This document shows positions 33,200-41,333 of a stretch of 50,545 nucleotides of DNA, piece by piece. The notes below the pieces were generated by a model. It saw only the letters and a list, made by a program, of their open reading frames with translations. It ran no database searches and had not been told where the DNA came from. Numbering within the stretch: the stretch's first letter is position 1; each line of letters opens with the position of its first letter. A program made the translations under genes and the position numbers. Source of the stretch: a virus; IMG/VR virus record IMGVR_UViG_3300037493_004972, positions 1 to 50,545 of that record; one strand, 5' to 3'.

Positions 33200-33200
33200 A

Positions 33201-34253
33201 TTATAATTCAGTTTTTGTGATTTGTTCTTCGAATGAATCTGCTCTTGTTGTTAAAAATGTTTCAAATAAATTAACGACACTAGTTTCAAATTCTTGTTTA
33301 TTTTGGTATTTTACCACAGTTTCTTTCATGTGGTCAAACAATTCAGGTTTGATACCGTCTTCTAACCAATTTTGAATAAAATCAGCGATGAAGTCTGACA
33401 TAAGTGTTACATCAGTAACCCATATACCGTTGTCTTCAGTCATCCACTCAGGTTGTAAATCAGGGATTTTACCGATTGTTGGAACACCACAGGCCATTGA
33501 TTCTAATGGGAATGTTCCAAATCCACTTTTATCGTCAATCCAAATACTTAAGAAACATTCTTTCAAAGACTTTGCAAAATCTTTTTCAGATAAACCTCTT
33601 AAATCTCTGAATGTAAACCATCTGTATTGTGGAAACTTCAAATAGAATGTTTTGATTAAATTAACCGCATCGCTTTGTTCTTTTGTATGAACAGCAACTA
33701 TTGGCATTGGAGGTGTAGGTTTTGGTGAAAAGCTCTCTCCGATATATGGTTTAACAATATCAAAGGTTGATTGTCTCATTACTCTTTCGATATAATCTTT
33801 TTGAAGATTTGAAGTTGTAATACATTTGTAGAATCCAAACTGAGCCCATCCTTGACCTGGTTGTAACGTTTCTAACATGTTGGAATATTGTTGTGTTAAA
33901 ACAATTTTCGCACAAGGTAGTTTTGAAACTTGTTCCATAATGAAACCAAAAATTTCAGGAATGATTAAAAAATCTTCAGGAGATATTTCTAAGTTTTGAC
34001 CTTCGATTGCTTTGTGAGGTAATGTCATATATTCTTCACCTAACCATGAGGCGACACCTACATAGTCATTCTTTTCGTGAAGCATAATTGGATTAAATCC
34101 GTCTTTTCTAAGAGCATCTGCCATTTGATAAATTAATCTAATAGATGCCTTAGCATTACCTTTTGTGTCTTGAACAAAAAAGTAAATTCTTGCTTTTTTC
34201 TCTCTTAAATTTTGAATTGAGAGTTGAACTTTTTCTGTTGCTAAATTTCCCAT
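33201..34253 (-). CDS. GT-B (family 4-like) glycosyltransferase
   Basis: 350 residues of two Rossmann-like halves. The N-terminal half begins after a charged tail with 'ARIYFFVQDTKGNAKASIRLIYQMADALR', a glycogen-synthase-like acceptor loop. The C-terminal half contains 'FLSIWIDDKSGFGTFPLESMACGVPTIG', the classic E-x-M-A-x-G-x-P donor-binding signature with a preceding G-F-G loop. No transmembrane segment is present. The product is unknown. It follows the small gene at 34255 and precedes the GT2 gene with 1-nt spacing. Confidence 0.8.
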   Translation of the reverse strand: MGNLATEKVQLSIQNLREKKARIYFFVQDTKGNAKASIRLIYQMADALRKDGFNPIMLHEKNDYVGVASWLGEEYMTLPHKAIEGQNLEISPEDFLIIPEIFGFIMEQVSKLPCAKIVLTQQYSNMLETLQPGQGWAQFGFYKCITTSNLQKDYIERVMRQSTFDIVKPYIGESFSPKPTPPMPIVAVHTKEQSDAVNLIKTFYLKFPQYRWFTFRDLRGLSEKDFAKSLKECFLSIWIDDKSGFGTFPLESMACGVPTIGKIPDLQPEWMTEDNGIWVTDVTLMSDFIADFIQNWLEDGIKPELFDHMKETVVKYQNKQEFETSVVNLFETFLTTRADSFEEQITKTEL

Positions 34254-34254
34254 A

Positions 34255-34536
34255 TTAATAGTGATTGATAAGTTTTTTGTTTAATAATGAATTGAATGCT
34301 AGTTTGAATGGAATCGTAGTTTGTGCTGCTGATTTGATACCTAATTTATCGTCAATATCATCATTTTCGGAGAGAACTACCTCAAGTAACATTTTTACAA
34401 GTTCGAACTTAATTACGTTAATTCTCATTTCTGTTGCACCTGTCATTGGTTCTGAAGAAGGACTATCTGACATATCGAGATACCTTTCAACTTCATCCAA
34501 GTCGACAAAGTAATTTTCATTTAAAAATTTAATCAT
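34255..34536 (-). CDS. Small hypothetical protein
   Basis: 93 residues. An acidic N-terminal helix (MIKFLNENYFVDLDEVERYLD), a Ser/Pro/Gly turn, then two helices rich in Leu, Val and Lys. No domain is recognised. It overlaps the preceding HAD-like gene by an ATGA and sits 1 nt before the GT-B gene, so it is translated with both. Its role, perhaps as a partner of one of them, cannot be told from sequence. Confidence 0.55.
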   Translation of the reverse strand: MIKFLNENYFVDLDEVERYLDMSDSPSSEPMTGATEMRINVIKFELVKMLLEVVLSENDDIDDKLGIKSAAQTTIPFKLAFNSLLNKKLINHY

Positions 34537-35123
34537 TTTATTTCTTTAATTTTTTCTTCAAGTTCTTTCAATTTTGAGATTGAATACTTTGTTTTAATGT
34601 CTGAGTTGTATGTTGTGTCGTATTTAACCACAACTTTTCCTTCAGGATGGTTTAATAATAATTGTGGATTTGCTGTAAGTAAAATGTCTACGGAATCCCA
34701 AAGAGAATTAATTGTGGATTCACTGTAAAATTTTACAGTTTCAACCAAACACCCAAATTTAGATATGAAAAATAAAGATGCTGGTTTAGATTTACCCATT
34801 TCATCTGAAACAACAAGAATGTCGTGTTCGTCACGCATGTTTAAATAAAAATCGTTGAAATCCATCATTGATGAAGTTTCAACAGAACCAGCGTGTCCAA
34901 AAATTTCCATCGTATGTTCTTTGTATAGGAGATTATATACATCATCTTCATCTTTAAATGCGAGATGTTCTGAAATATTCAAGGTAGTCAAATCGGAAAT
35001 AACTTTGTATTCAAATTCAGTTTCTTCTTTAAACGGATTTTCTATATACCACTTTTCATATTCCTGTTGTATTTTTCTTAATGTGTCTCTTAAAACGCCA
35101 TTAAGTTCAATTCCTATTTTCAT
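34533..35123 (-). CDS. HAD-like nucleotidase fold with degenerate active site
   Basis: 196 residues with the outline of a 5'(3')-deoxyribonucleotidase-type HAD protein. The first strand reads MKIGIELNGVLRDT. In active enzymes this is D-x-D-G-V-L-x-D; here the nucleophile Asp is Glu6 and the second Asp is Asn8. 'HDILVVSDEMG' fits motif II, K in 'GKSKPASLFFISK' motif III, and D-S-V-D-I-L-L-T-A-N-P motif IV. Loss of both motif I carboxylates suggests no phosphatase activity; a binding or regulatory role is more likely. It overlaps the PhoH gene by an ATGA. Confidence 0.7.
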   Translation of the reverse strand: MKIGIELNGVLRDTLRKIQQEYEKWYIENPFKEETEFEYKVISDLTTLNISEHLAFKDEDDVYNLLYKEHTMEIFGHAGSVETSSMMDFNDFYLNMRDEHDILVVSDEMGKSKPASLFFISKFGCLVETVKFYSESTINSLWDSVDILLTANPQLLLNHPEGKVVVKYDTTYNSDIKTKYSISKLKELEEKIKEIK

Positions 35124-35854
35124 TCTTCGTATCTTTTTAAAATTCCAGTAATCAAAGGATTTCTTACAATATCTTGTCCACCAAATTCAAAAGTTCCGAT
35201 ATCATTCATATCCTGAAACTTTTGCAATGCATCCCAAAGACCCGTATGTGTTTTATCTTTGTGTCTATCAAATTGTTCTAAGTCTCCTGAAATAAAGAAT
35301 TTAGAGTTGAATCCAATTCTTGTTAAAAGAAGTTTCATTTGACTTGGAGTAGAATTTTGTGCTTCTTCAAAGATTAAAATTGAATTGTCAATATTCATAC
35401 CTCTCATGTAAGCTAAAGCAAAAACTTCAATAGCTTCGATGTCTTTTAATTTTTCTCTTACATCTTTACCAATAATTTTATTCAAAAGATAATAAGATGG
35501 GAAAATATAAGGGTCTAATTTTTCTTCCACATTACCAGGGAGACTTCCTAATTTTTCTTCTGCTTCAACTGCTGGTCTTACGATTATTATTTTCTCATAA
35601 GGAGTTTCTGGGTCTACCAATAAGTCTACAGCACATTTCATAGCTATATAACTTTTACCGACACCTGCAGGACCTGAACATATTGTTATTTGATTGTTTG
35701 TGAGAATGTCATAATAATGTTTCTGACTCTCTGATAAAAATTTTTGTTTGGTTTTCTTTTTTACGATTGAACAAATTAAATCTTTTTTACTTTTAAAATT
35801 ACCCTCACTTACAGTGGGAGTTGGTTGTGGACTTCTTCTCGTCAATTTACTCAT
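35120..35854 (-). CDS. phoH: PhoH-like ATPase
   Basis: 244 residues. Walker A is GPAGVGKS (61-68), Walker B ILIFEEAQN, and the family signatures 'IIIVRPAVEAEEKLGSLPGNVEEKLDPY' and 'RIGFNSKFFISGDLEQFDR' are intact. PhoH proteins are RNA/DNA helicase-like ATPases that are very common in marine and other large phages; their exact phage role is debated (RNA handling, phosphate stress, recombination). The short basic N-terminus with PQPTPT is variable. It lies between the epimerase gene (5-nt gap) and the HAD-like gene (4-nt overlap), thus inside the sugar-gene run. Confidence 0.92.
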   Translation of the reverse strand: MSKLTRRSPQPTPTVSEGNFKSKKDLICSIVKKKTKQKFLSESQKHYYDILTNNQITICSGPAGVGKSYIAMKCAVDLLVDPETPYEKIIIVRPAVEAEEKLGSLPGNVEEKLDPYIFPSYYLLNKIIGKDVREKLKDIEAIEVFALAYMRGMNIDNSILIFEEAQNSTPSQMKLLLTRIGFNSKFFISGDLEQFDRHKDKTHTGLWDALQKFQDMNDIGTFEFGGQDIVRNPLITGILKRYEE

Positions 35855-35859
35855 TGTTT

Positions 35860-36951
35860 CTATTTTATTTTTATCCGACCTACTTCACCTGATTTTCTCT
35901 TGAATATAGTATTTCCATCGGGGCTTTCATAAATCCATATTGTATTTTTGTCAACGTTGTCAACTTCAGACTTAATCCAATTATAAGTTAACTTCATGCC
36001 CATGTCCAATGGAAAGGATACATTGCTACCTATTTTTTCTTGATATAGTTTATTATCTGAATTTCTACCATTAACTCCTAAGGGACATTTAAAACCATAT
36101 TTTTGTATGAAGTCATCACCCTGTAAGTTTTTGATTGTTAGTTTCTTACCTGAAAGTGCAATTGCAATTTCAGCAAGTTTGTTTATAGTAACCATTTCTT
36201 CACTACCAATATTAACTGGTCCTGAGAAATTACTATCCATAAGTTCTAAGATTGCTCTTACACACTCATCAACATATAAAAATGAACGAGTTTGATTACC
36301 ATCACCCCAAACTTCAATCTCATCTCCATCTTTAGATTCAACAACTTTTCTACACATTGCTGCAGGAGCCTTTTCTCTTCCACCAGTCCACGTTCCTTGT
36401 GGTCCATATATGTTATGGAATCTGGCAATTTTGACATCTAACCGATAATTTTTTTGGAATGCCAAGTATAATCTTTCAGAGAATAATTTTTCCCATCCGT
36501 ATTCTGAATCTGGATTTGCGGGGTATGCCGAACTTTCTTCACAGTTAGGGTTTAATGGGTCTAACTGATTGTGTTCAGGATACATACATGCAGATGAAGA
36601 ATAAAATATTTTCTTAACCTTTTTGATAACACATTCTTTTGCAACATTGAGATTAATGGTTGCTGAGTTGTGCATTACGTCTGCGTCGTGTTGACCTGTG
36701 AATATATACATTGCTCCGCCCATGTCAGCGGCTAGTTGATATACTTCATCTACATCTTCTTCGATAACTAACTTAACAACATTGGGGTCAGTTAAATCAC
36801 CAACAATAAATTCGTCACAGATTTCATCTTGGAAGAAATATTCGTGTTTTTTTAAATCACAGATTCTAACGTGATTCCCTTGTTCTTTTAGTTTTTTTGC
36901 GAGATGACCTCCGATGAAACCACCTCCACCTAATACAACTATTTTTTTCAT
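35860..36951 (-). CDS. GDP-mannose 3,5-epimerase-like NDP-sugar epimerase
   Basis: 363 residues of the extended SDR family. GGGGFIGG (8-15) binds NAD; Y151 and K155 (YGWEK) form the catalytic pair. 'ADMGGAMYIF', SSSACMYPE, FHNIYGPQGTWTGGREKAPAA and 'DGNQTRSFLYVDEC' closely follow plant GDP-mannose 3,5-epimerase. The two acid/base residues of that enzyme, C145 and K217 in Arabidopsis, correspond to C122 and K194 here, with the same spacing of 72. The reaction would give GDP-L-galactose or GDP-gulose. The C-terminal 25 residues ('WIYESPDGNTIFKRKSGEVG') are an addition. It overlaps the methyltransferase gene by 4 nt. Confidence 0.85.
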   Translation of the reverse strand: MKKIVVLGGGGFIGGHLAKKLKEQGNHVRICDLKKHEYFFQDEICDEFIVGDLTDPNVVKLVIEEDVDEVYQLAADMGGAMYIFTGQHDADVMHNSATINLNVAKECVIKKVKKIFYSSSACMYPEHNQLDPLNPNCEESSAYPANPDSEYGWEKLFSERLYLAFQKNYRLDVKIARFHNIYGPQGTWTGGREKAPAAMCRKVVESKDGDEIEVWGDGNQTRSFLYVDECVRAILELMDSNFSGPVNIGSEEMVTINKLAEIAIALSGKKLTIKNLQGDDFIQKYGFKCPLGVNGRNSDNKLYQEKIGSNVSFPLDMGMKLTYNWIKSEVDNVDKNTIWIYESPDGNTIFKRKSGEVGRIKIK

Positions 36952-37541
36952 ATTATGTAAGATTTGTTTTTCAATACTGTTAACCCATTATTGTTTTTGT
37001 AGACACGAAACAATTCCCAACTTTGTCCAAGTTCTGTTGATAAAAAATCCTCGACCGCTGTCATAAGTCCTGTTTTTGTCGATGGGGTTTCCTTTATAAC
37101 GTTACTTGCATGTTGATATACATCCTCATCGGTTCTGCCAAAATGTTCTGTATCGTGTAGGACAATATATTTCGAAACTTTGTTCGAATGTATTTCTAAT
37201 TCTTTGATTAATTGATTATAAGTGTGTAAGGTATCAATAAAAAGAAGTTCTGTTGGTTCAATTTCTAATTGAAGAACATCTTTTTCTTCAAAAGAATAAT
37301 TGATGGAATATTCGTTACAAAGATTTATAACCTCGGTAATGTTTGGGTTTTTTAAGATATCGTAACTAATCATTTTCTTTGGGTTAGAATAAACTAAGGG
37401 CCAAGTTGATGATACCCATCTAACCCCCATTTCTGTGATATGAGAACATTCTTTACCTAAATTATATAAGGTTTCTAAATGTTCATTGATGTCTGAGTAG
37501 GTGCTTTTGTGTTGGTTGTATTTTTCTAAAATTTTTTCCAT
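36948..37541 (-). CDS. Class I SAM-dependent methyltransferase-like protein
   Basis: 197 residues. A Rossmann-type order is visible: 'ECSHITEMGVRWVSSTW' (motif I region, E-x-G), 'KKMISYDI' (acidic end of strand two), 'PTELLFIDTLHTYNQLIKEL' (motif with D-x-x-H-x-Y) and 'KYIVLHDTEHFGRT'. The D-x-x-H-(T/S)-Y and H-D-T pattern is like cephalosporin-hydroxylase/rhamnosyl O-methyltransferase-type enzymes that methylate sugars. In the sugar cluster an O-methyltransferase capping a glycan is likely. A 15-bp hairpin covers its start codon. The next gene follows with a 4-nt overlap. Confidence 0.72.
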   Translation of the reverse strand: MEKILEKYNQHKSTYSDINEHLETLYNLGKECSHITEMGVRWVSSTWPLVYSNPKKMISYDILKNPNITEVINLCNEYSINYSFEEKDVLQLEIEPTELLFIDTLHTYNQLIKELEIHSNKVSKYIVLHDTEHFGRTDEDVYQHASNVIKETPSTKTGLMTAVEDFLSTELGQSWELFRVYKNNNGLTVLKNKSYII

Positions 37542-37582
37542 AATTTTGAATTATATCTAATGATAAGATAATTCAAAATTAT
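37540..37582 (-). promoter_or_regulatory. 15-bp perfect inverted repeat over a stop/start junction
   Basis: ATAATTTTGAATTAT at 37540-37554 pairs with its exact complement at 37568-37582; the spacer is 13 nt. In the leftward mRNA the first arm contains the UAA of the gene at 37579 and the second arm runs into the AUG at 37541. It could couple or attenuate translation. No T-run follows, so it is not a typical terminator. Confidence 0.6.
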
Positions 37583-38226
37583 TTGTAGGATAATTTCTTC
37601 AGTTCAAAGATAGACTTCATGTATTGACAATCTTTTTCTCTATTGGATGTTTTGATTCTATAATGGTAGTGATTCATGGGGGTATTTTCATTCACTGTTT
37701 CAACATCAAATCTTGGTGCCAACACTGGATTAACCCTTAAACTTCTTAATAAAAACCCTAATGCAACATCATCTATAAATCTGTGTTCCCAATATTCTTT
37801 TTTGAGAAGAACTAAATCAACAACATTTTTAGAAACAATAAATCCTGAACCTGAGGCGAAATGAATTCCGTGGTGATTTCCAATTATTCCTGAATAAAAA
37901 TTGGTTTTTGGTTTATCTTGTAAATAATCCTTTAACATTTGCTTGTCGACGTAAGAACTAGAATTTGTTCTGAATATGTAATCATATTCATAATCCTTCA
38001 ACAATTCGAATGCCTTTATTGTTTTATGCCCACAATTGTATAAAGACTCACGAACATTCGTTTTTATTAGATTTCCATCAATTGTGTCCTCATTATTGTT
38101 TCCAACCATAAAGAAGGTGTCAACACCTTCGACCTCAATAGAATTCCATGATTCATTTTGAGTCTCAAAAAATTTTGTATATATGCCTCCGTCTAAATAA
38201 CTTAGAACTACTATGAGAATTTTCAT
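37579..38226 (-). CDS. GT31-like (beta-1,3-galactosyltransferase-type) glycosyltransferase
   Basis: 215 residues. The opening 'MKILIVVLSYLDGG' and the following strand order resemble bacterial relatives of family 31. The place of the D-D-D metal motif reads 'YDYIFRTNSSSYVD' (R86, T87, N88), without the acidic triplet. The later segment 'FASGSGFIVSKNVVDLVLL' and 'FIDDVALGFLLR' matches the G-x-G-Y-x-x-S and E/D-D-V-x-x-G signatures. The missing D-x-D may be a subfamily feature rather than decay, since the rest is intact. It overlaps the next upstream gene by 1 nt. Acceptor unknown. Confidence 0.65.
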   Translation of the reverse strand: MKILIVVLSYLDGGIYTKFFETQNESWNSIEVEGVDTFFMVGNNNEDTIDGNLIKTNVRESLYNCGHKTIKAFELLKDYEYDYIFRTNSSSYVDKQMLKDYLQDKPKTNFYSGIIGNHHGIHFASGSGFIVSKNVVDLVLLKKEYWEHRFIDDVALGFLLRSLRVNPVLAPRFDVETVNENTPMNHYHYRIKTSNREKDCQYMKSIFELKKLSYK

Positions 38227-39053
38227 TAAAAATTAAATTTTGGTATGTTATTGATAATAGTTTCAATTTTACTTTGATGTGCTGAGTAATTTTTAGTTGT
38301 TAACTCTGAATAATATCCTTCTTGTAACCGATTGATATTAAAATTTTTATTAATATTACCACAAAAGTCTATTCTATTTTTCACCCAATAATCCCAAAAA
38401 ATATCGAAATAAATTATTTCTTCAGGATTTTTATAAATTGATATTTTTTCAGACGCATAACATTCATCTAAACCCCATAATTTTCCAGGATAAAAATTAT
38501 TATTCAGATGATATCTATTTCTACTGTTGTATACTTTTAATATTTCATCTTGCCATTCGTCATTTATTTCAAAAATTTCTTTGAATTTTTTTCCTTTACC
38601 TACTAAATGTGACGATGGGAATAAGACGTTGGTTGCAGTGTTGAAATATCCTAATTTATTTTTGTCGTACCCCTTATAAGCGTCCGAAAATCCTATGATA
38701 AACTTATCATCGGAAAATTCTGACACTTTCTTGAAAAATAAATCACCCAAAGGTATTTGGTCGATACCTGATAACATACATGTATCATTTGGAAATTGAG
38801 ATGCCCCCCAAAAAAAAGACCATGTAACACTCCAATCAGGACTAGATTCCGAAACTTCAGGAACCGTGTTTACGATAATATAGTCTTCAGGAGCTATACC
38901 AAAATTATTACCATCAAACTCACTTTGAGTTCCATTGAAAATTAACGTTGGTGTTATATTGAAATTATCTTTCCAAACTTTACTTACAACTTTCCAAAAA
39001 TGAGTATAAGAAGGATTGTTGTTCAAAACTAATATTACTCTATCTATTTTCAT
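38226..39053 (-). CDS. Putative glycosyltransferase, paralogue A
   Basis: 275 residues. It is a clear paralogue of the gene at 40540: both begin MKIDRVIL-x-x-N-N-N-P, share F-W-x-x-x-S-K-x-x-K, I-T-P-T-x-I-F-x-G-x-Q, and L-x-G-I-D-Q-I-P-x-G, and both end in a N-x-P-K-F motif. The G-I-D-Q-I-P segment is followed by a D-D-K/D-A-Y region that could bind a nucleotide sugar. The fold is probably GT-A, but no named family is recognised. Its start overlaps the acetyltransferase stop by 4 nt. Confidence 0.6.
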   Translation of the reverse strand: MKIDRVILVLNNNPSYTHFWKVVSKVWKDNFNITPTLIFNGTQSEFDGNNFGIAPEDYIIVNTVPEVSESSPDWSVTWSFFWGASQFPNDTCMLSGIDQIPLGDLFFKKVSEFSDDKFIIGFSDAYKGYDKNKLGYFNTATNVLFPSSHLVGKGKKFKEIFEINDEWQDEILKVYNSRNRYHLNNNFYPGKLWGLDECYASEKISIYKNPEEIIYFDIFWDYWVKNRIDFCGNINKNFNINRLQEGYYSELTTKNYSAHQSKIETIINNIPKFNF

Positions 39054-39517
39054 TTTTCTCTTATTACTTTACAAGGATTACCATAACATACGGAATTAGG
39101 TGGCATATTTTTTGTGACAACAGAGCCAGCACCAATCAAAGTGTTTTCTCCAATTTCGTTTCCACACACAATTGTTGTGTTTGCGCTAACGCTACAACCT
39201 TTTCTTAAAAAGGTTTTTCTAAACCTGTCTTTCCAATCATTATTTACATCAGGAAAAATATCATTGGTTGTTATTACGTTTGGTCCAATAAAAACATCGT
39301 CTTCAATAACCACACCATCATATATTAACGAATGGTTTTGAATTTTACAACCATCACCGATGACTACGTTTGGTCCTATGTATACGCCTTCACCAATGAC
39401 TACGTTATTACCAATTTTAGCATTTTTACAGATGTGTGAGAAAGCCCAAATTTTACAATTATCTCCGATTGATTCTGACTCAACAATTGAGGTTGGGTGA
39501 ATAAAAGTATTTTCCAT
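39050..39517 (-). CDS. Left-handed beta-helix N-acetyltransferase (WbpD/WlbB-like)
   Basis: 155 residues made of hexapeptide turns: 'IVESESIGDNCKIWAFSHIC', 'KIGNNVVIGEGVYIGPNVVIG', and so on. 'KIQNHSLIYDGVVIEDDVFIGPNVITTND' then R-K-T-F-L-R-K-G and 'SANTTIVCGNEIGENTLIGAGSVV' follow WbpD/WlbB, which acetylate the 3-amino group of a UDP-2-acetamido-3-amino uronic acid. The conserved Asn of the 'KIQN' turn and the Asp of 'YD' are present. It is a trimer in known cases and acts in the cytoplasm with acetyl-CoA. Directly followed by paralogue A and preceded by the WlbA-like dehydrogenase, which supports a shared pathway. Confidence 0.82.
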   Translation of the reverse strand: MENTFIHPTSIVESESIGDNCKIWAFSHICKNAKIGNNVVIGEGVYIGPNVVIGDGCKIQNHSLIYDGVVIEDDVFIGPNVITTNDIFPDVNNDWKDRFRKTFLRKGCSVSANTTIVCGNEIGENTLIGAGSVVTKNMPPNSVCYGNPCKVIREK

Positions 39518-39528
39518 CTGATTCTTAA

Positions 39529-40539
39529 TTATTTCGTATATTTTATATTTGCTTTTGAGTATACCTCATCAATAAGTTTAATAACATTCAAAGTCTCTTT
39601 CAATTCAAACTCGTTCAAATTTTTATAGACGAATGGATGATTTGGACAAGAACCTTGATAAGAACCATAACTATTAGGTTCGGAATTAATATAAAATTTT
39701 TTTTCTAATTTATCAAAAATAACTTGGGAACCATGAGATAAAAATGTTGCTGACTCAATAATGTTGAGAGCTTTCCCCCCAACTTTTACATAACCATTTG
39801 CACCCAAAATAGATATCGAACACTCAATGTTTTGAGGTTCGGATGCAATTGTAACTTCACAAGTTCCACCATAATTTCCAAAATCAAATATAGAATAAAT
39901 CGTATCTTCAATACCTACATTTTTATGTTTGATTTCATATGTTTTTGTTCCAACTATAGATGGTTTACCAAACAAATATTGTAACACATCTAAGTAATGA
40001 ATACCACATTCGTAAAGAGTTCCACCACCAACTGAAGGTTCTGCTCTCCATCCGGTAAAATATTCTAATGGTCGTTGCCAACGTTGAACAAAATTTACCC
40101 CTCTAATTTGACCTAATAAGTTTTGTTTTAAAACTTCTTTGATTAATTGAACTGTTGGATTCAATCTAACTTGTAAGACACAATACGCCTTTCTATTATT
40201 TTTCTCAGCTTCTTTTAATATGTCATAAACCTCTTCGTCTGTAAACGCAACAGGTTTTTCTATCAATACATCACATCCATTTCTCAATGCAAAAATTGCT
40301 TGTTCGTGATGTAATGAGTTTGGTGTGCAAATTGTAACAAAATCTACCTGTTTAGATAATATCATTTCTTTATAATCAGTGTATGCACTGACATTCAGAC
40401 GTTTAGATAAACTCTTAACTAATACTTCTTGAATATCACAAACTGATTTTAATTCAAAGTCATCGTTGAAATCGATGGCTTCCAAATGTCTTGGTAGGAT
40501 TGCACCACATCCAATAATCCCTACTTTATATTTTTTCAT
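39529..40539 (-). CDS. Gfo/Idh/MocA oxidoreductase (WlbA/WbpB-like)
   Basis: 336 residues. The N-terminal Rossmann domain has GIIGCGAI (7-14), 'CTPNSLHHEQA' and E94-K95-P96, whose lysine is catalytic in the family. 'GWRAEPSVGGGTLYECGIHYLD' places H181 where WlbA has its active-site His. WlbA/WbpB oxidise C3 of UDP-GlcNAcA ahead of amination. The acetyltransferase of the same pathway (WbpD-like) is the next gene, 11 nt away. The aminotransferase (WbpE) and UDP-GlcNAc dehydrogenase (WbpA) are not in this window; they may lie elsewhere or come from the host. Family is sure, substrate is inferred. Confidence 0.82.
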   Translation of the reverse strand: MKKYKVGIIGCGAILPRHLEAIDFNDDFELKSVCDIQEVLVKSLSKRLNVSAYTDYKEMILSKQVDFVTICTPNSLHHEQAIFALRNGCDVLIEKPVAFTDEEVYDILKEAEKNNRKAYCVLQVRLNPTVQLIKEVLKQNLLGQIRGVNFVQRWQRPLEYFTGWRAEPSVGGGTLYECGIHYLDVLQYLFGKPSIVGTKTYEIKHKNVGIEDTIYSIFDFGNYGGTCEVTIASEPQNIECSISILGANGYVKVGGKALNIIESATFLSHGSQVIFDKLEKKFYINSEPNSYGSYQGSCPNHPFVYKNLNEFELKETLNVIKLIDEVYSKANIKYTK

Positions 40540-41328
40540 TTAAACGAATTTAGGAACGTTATCAAAAATACTATCTAAGTATTTTTTATGGTTTAAGTAT
40601 GGTCTACATGAATGACATTCAATGTATCCATTATTTTTTAATGTATCTAAATTAAATGGTATTTCAAGACTTCTATGACAATCAATTCTTCCTCCGTTTA
40701 ATATTTCACCAAACTTAGAAAGACATTCAATATCTATTTCTTTATTCTTTTTATATAAAACCTGACTTGAATATGCCTCGTCCATGCCCCAAGTTCCCCA
40801 CATAGAATCTAATTTAATTGATTCAATTTTTTTGATTTCATCCTCAAATGTATCTTCAAAAGAATAAACCTTATTAAATGTTTCACCTTTAGCGATATGA
40901 TATGCTGATGGTGAGTGACCACCTTCAGACCAGTCTTTACGACCCATCATTAGTTTATATGCGTCATCGATTAACATCACATATTTGTTTTCATTTATTT
41001 CTTTAATGTAATCAATTAAAAATTTACTACCCATTGGAATTTGGTCGATTCCATTTATCAAACAAACTTCATTTGGAAAATTCTTTGTGAAATAAAAGAG
41101 AGCCCACGTTGTTGTCCAAGATACATCTTTACTTGGAACAATATCTTGTCTTATGATATCACCAAACTCTCTTGATAATGGTAAACTATCTAATTCTTCT
41201 TGGCTACCTAAAAAGATTATTGTTGGAGTGATACCAAAATTTTCTTTATAAAGTTTAGATAATGGATTCCAAAATTGATAATAAGTTGGATTGTTATTTG
41301 TGCTTAATATTACTCTATCTATTTTCAT
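40540..41328 (-). CDS. Putative glycosyltransferase, paralogue B
   Basis: 262 residues; paralogue of the gene at 38226, with the same MKIDRVIL opening, I-T-P-T-I-I-F and L-I-N-G-I-D-Q-I-P-M-G motifs. A later G-M-D-E-A-Y segment matches G-L-D-E-C-Y of paralogue A, and could be a second acidic site. The C-terminus has a C-H-S-C-R pair of Cys that A lacks. The two copies flank the dehydrogenase/acetyltransferase pair, so one probably arose by duplication within the cluster and they may add related sugars. No family name is certain. Confidence 0.6.
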   Translation of the reverse strand: MKIDRVILSTNNNPTYYQFWNPLSKLYKENFGITPTIIFLGSQEELDSLPLSREFGDIIRQDIVPSKDVSWTTTWALFYFTKNFPNEVCLINGIDQIPMGSKFLIDYIKEINENKYVMLIDDAYKLMMGRKDWSEGGHSPSAYHIAKGETFNKVYSFEDTFEDEIKKIESIKLDSMWGTWGMDEAYSSQVLYKKNKEIDIECLSKFGEILNGGRIDCHRSLEIPFNLDTLKNNGYIECHSCRPYLNHKKYLDSIFDNVPKFV

Positions 41329-41333
41329 ATAAT

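Noticed and set aside
37540-37582. The inverted repeat as a rho-independent terminator
   Set aside because: The stem is A-T only and is not followed by a T-run; it overlaps both a stop and a start codon, so a translational role fits better.
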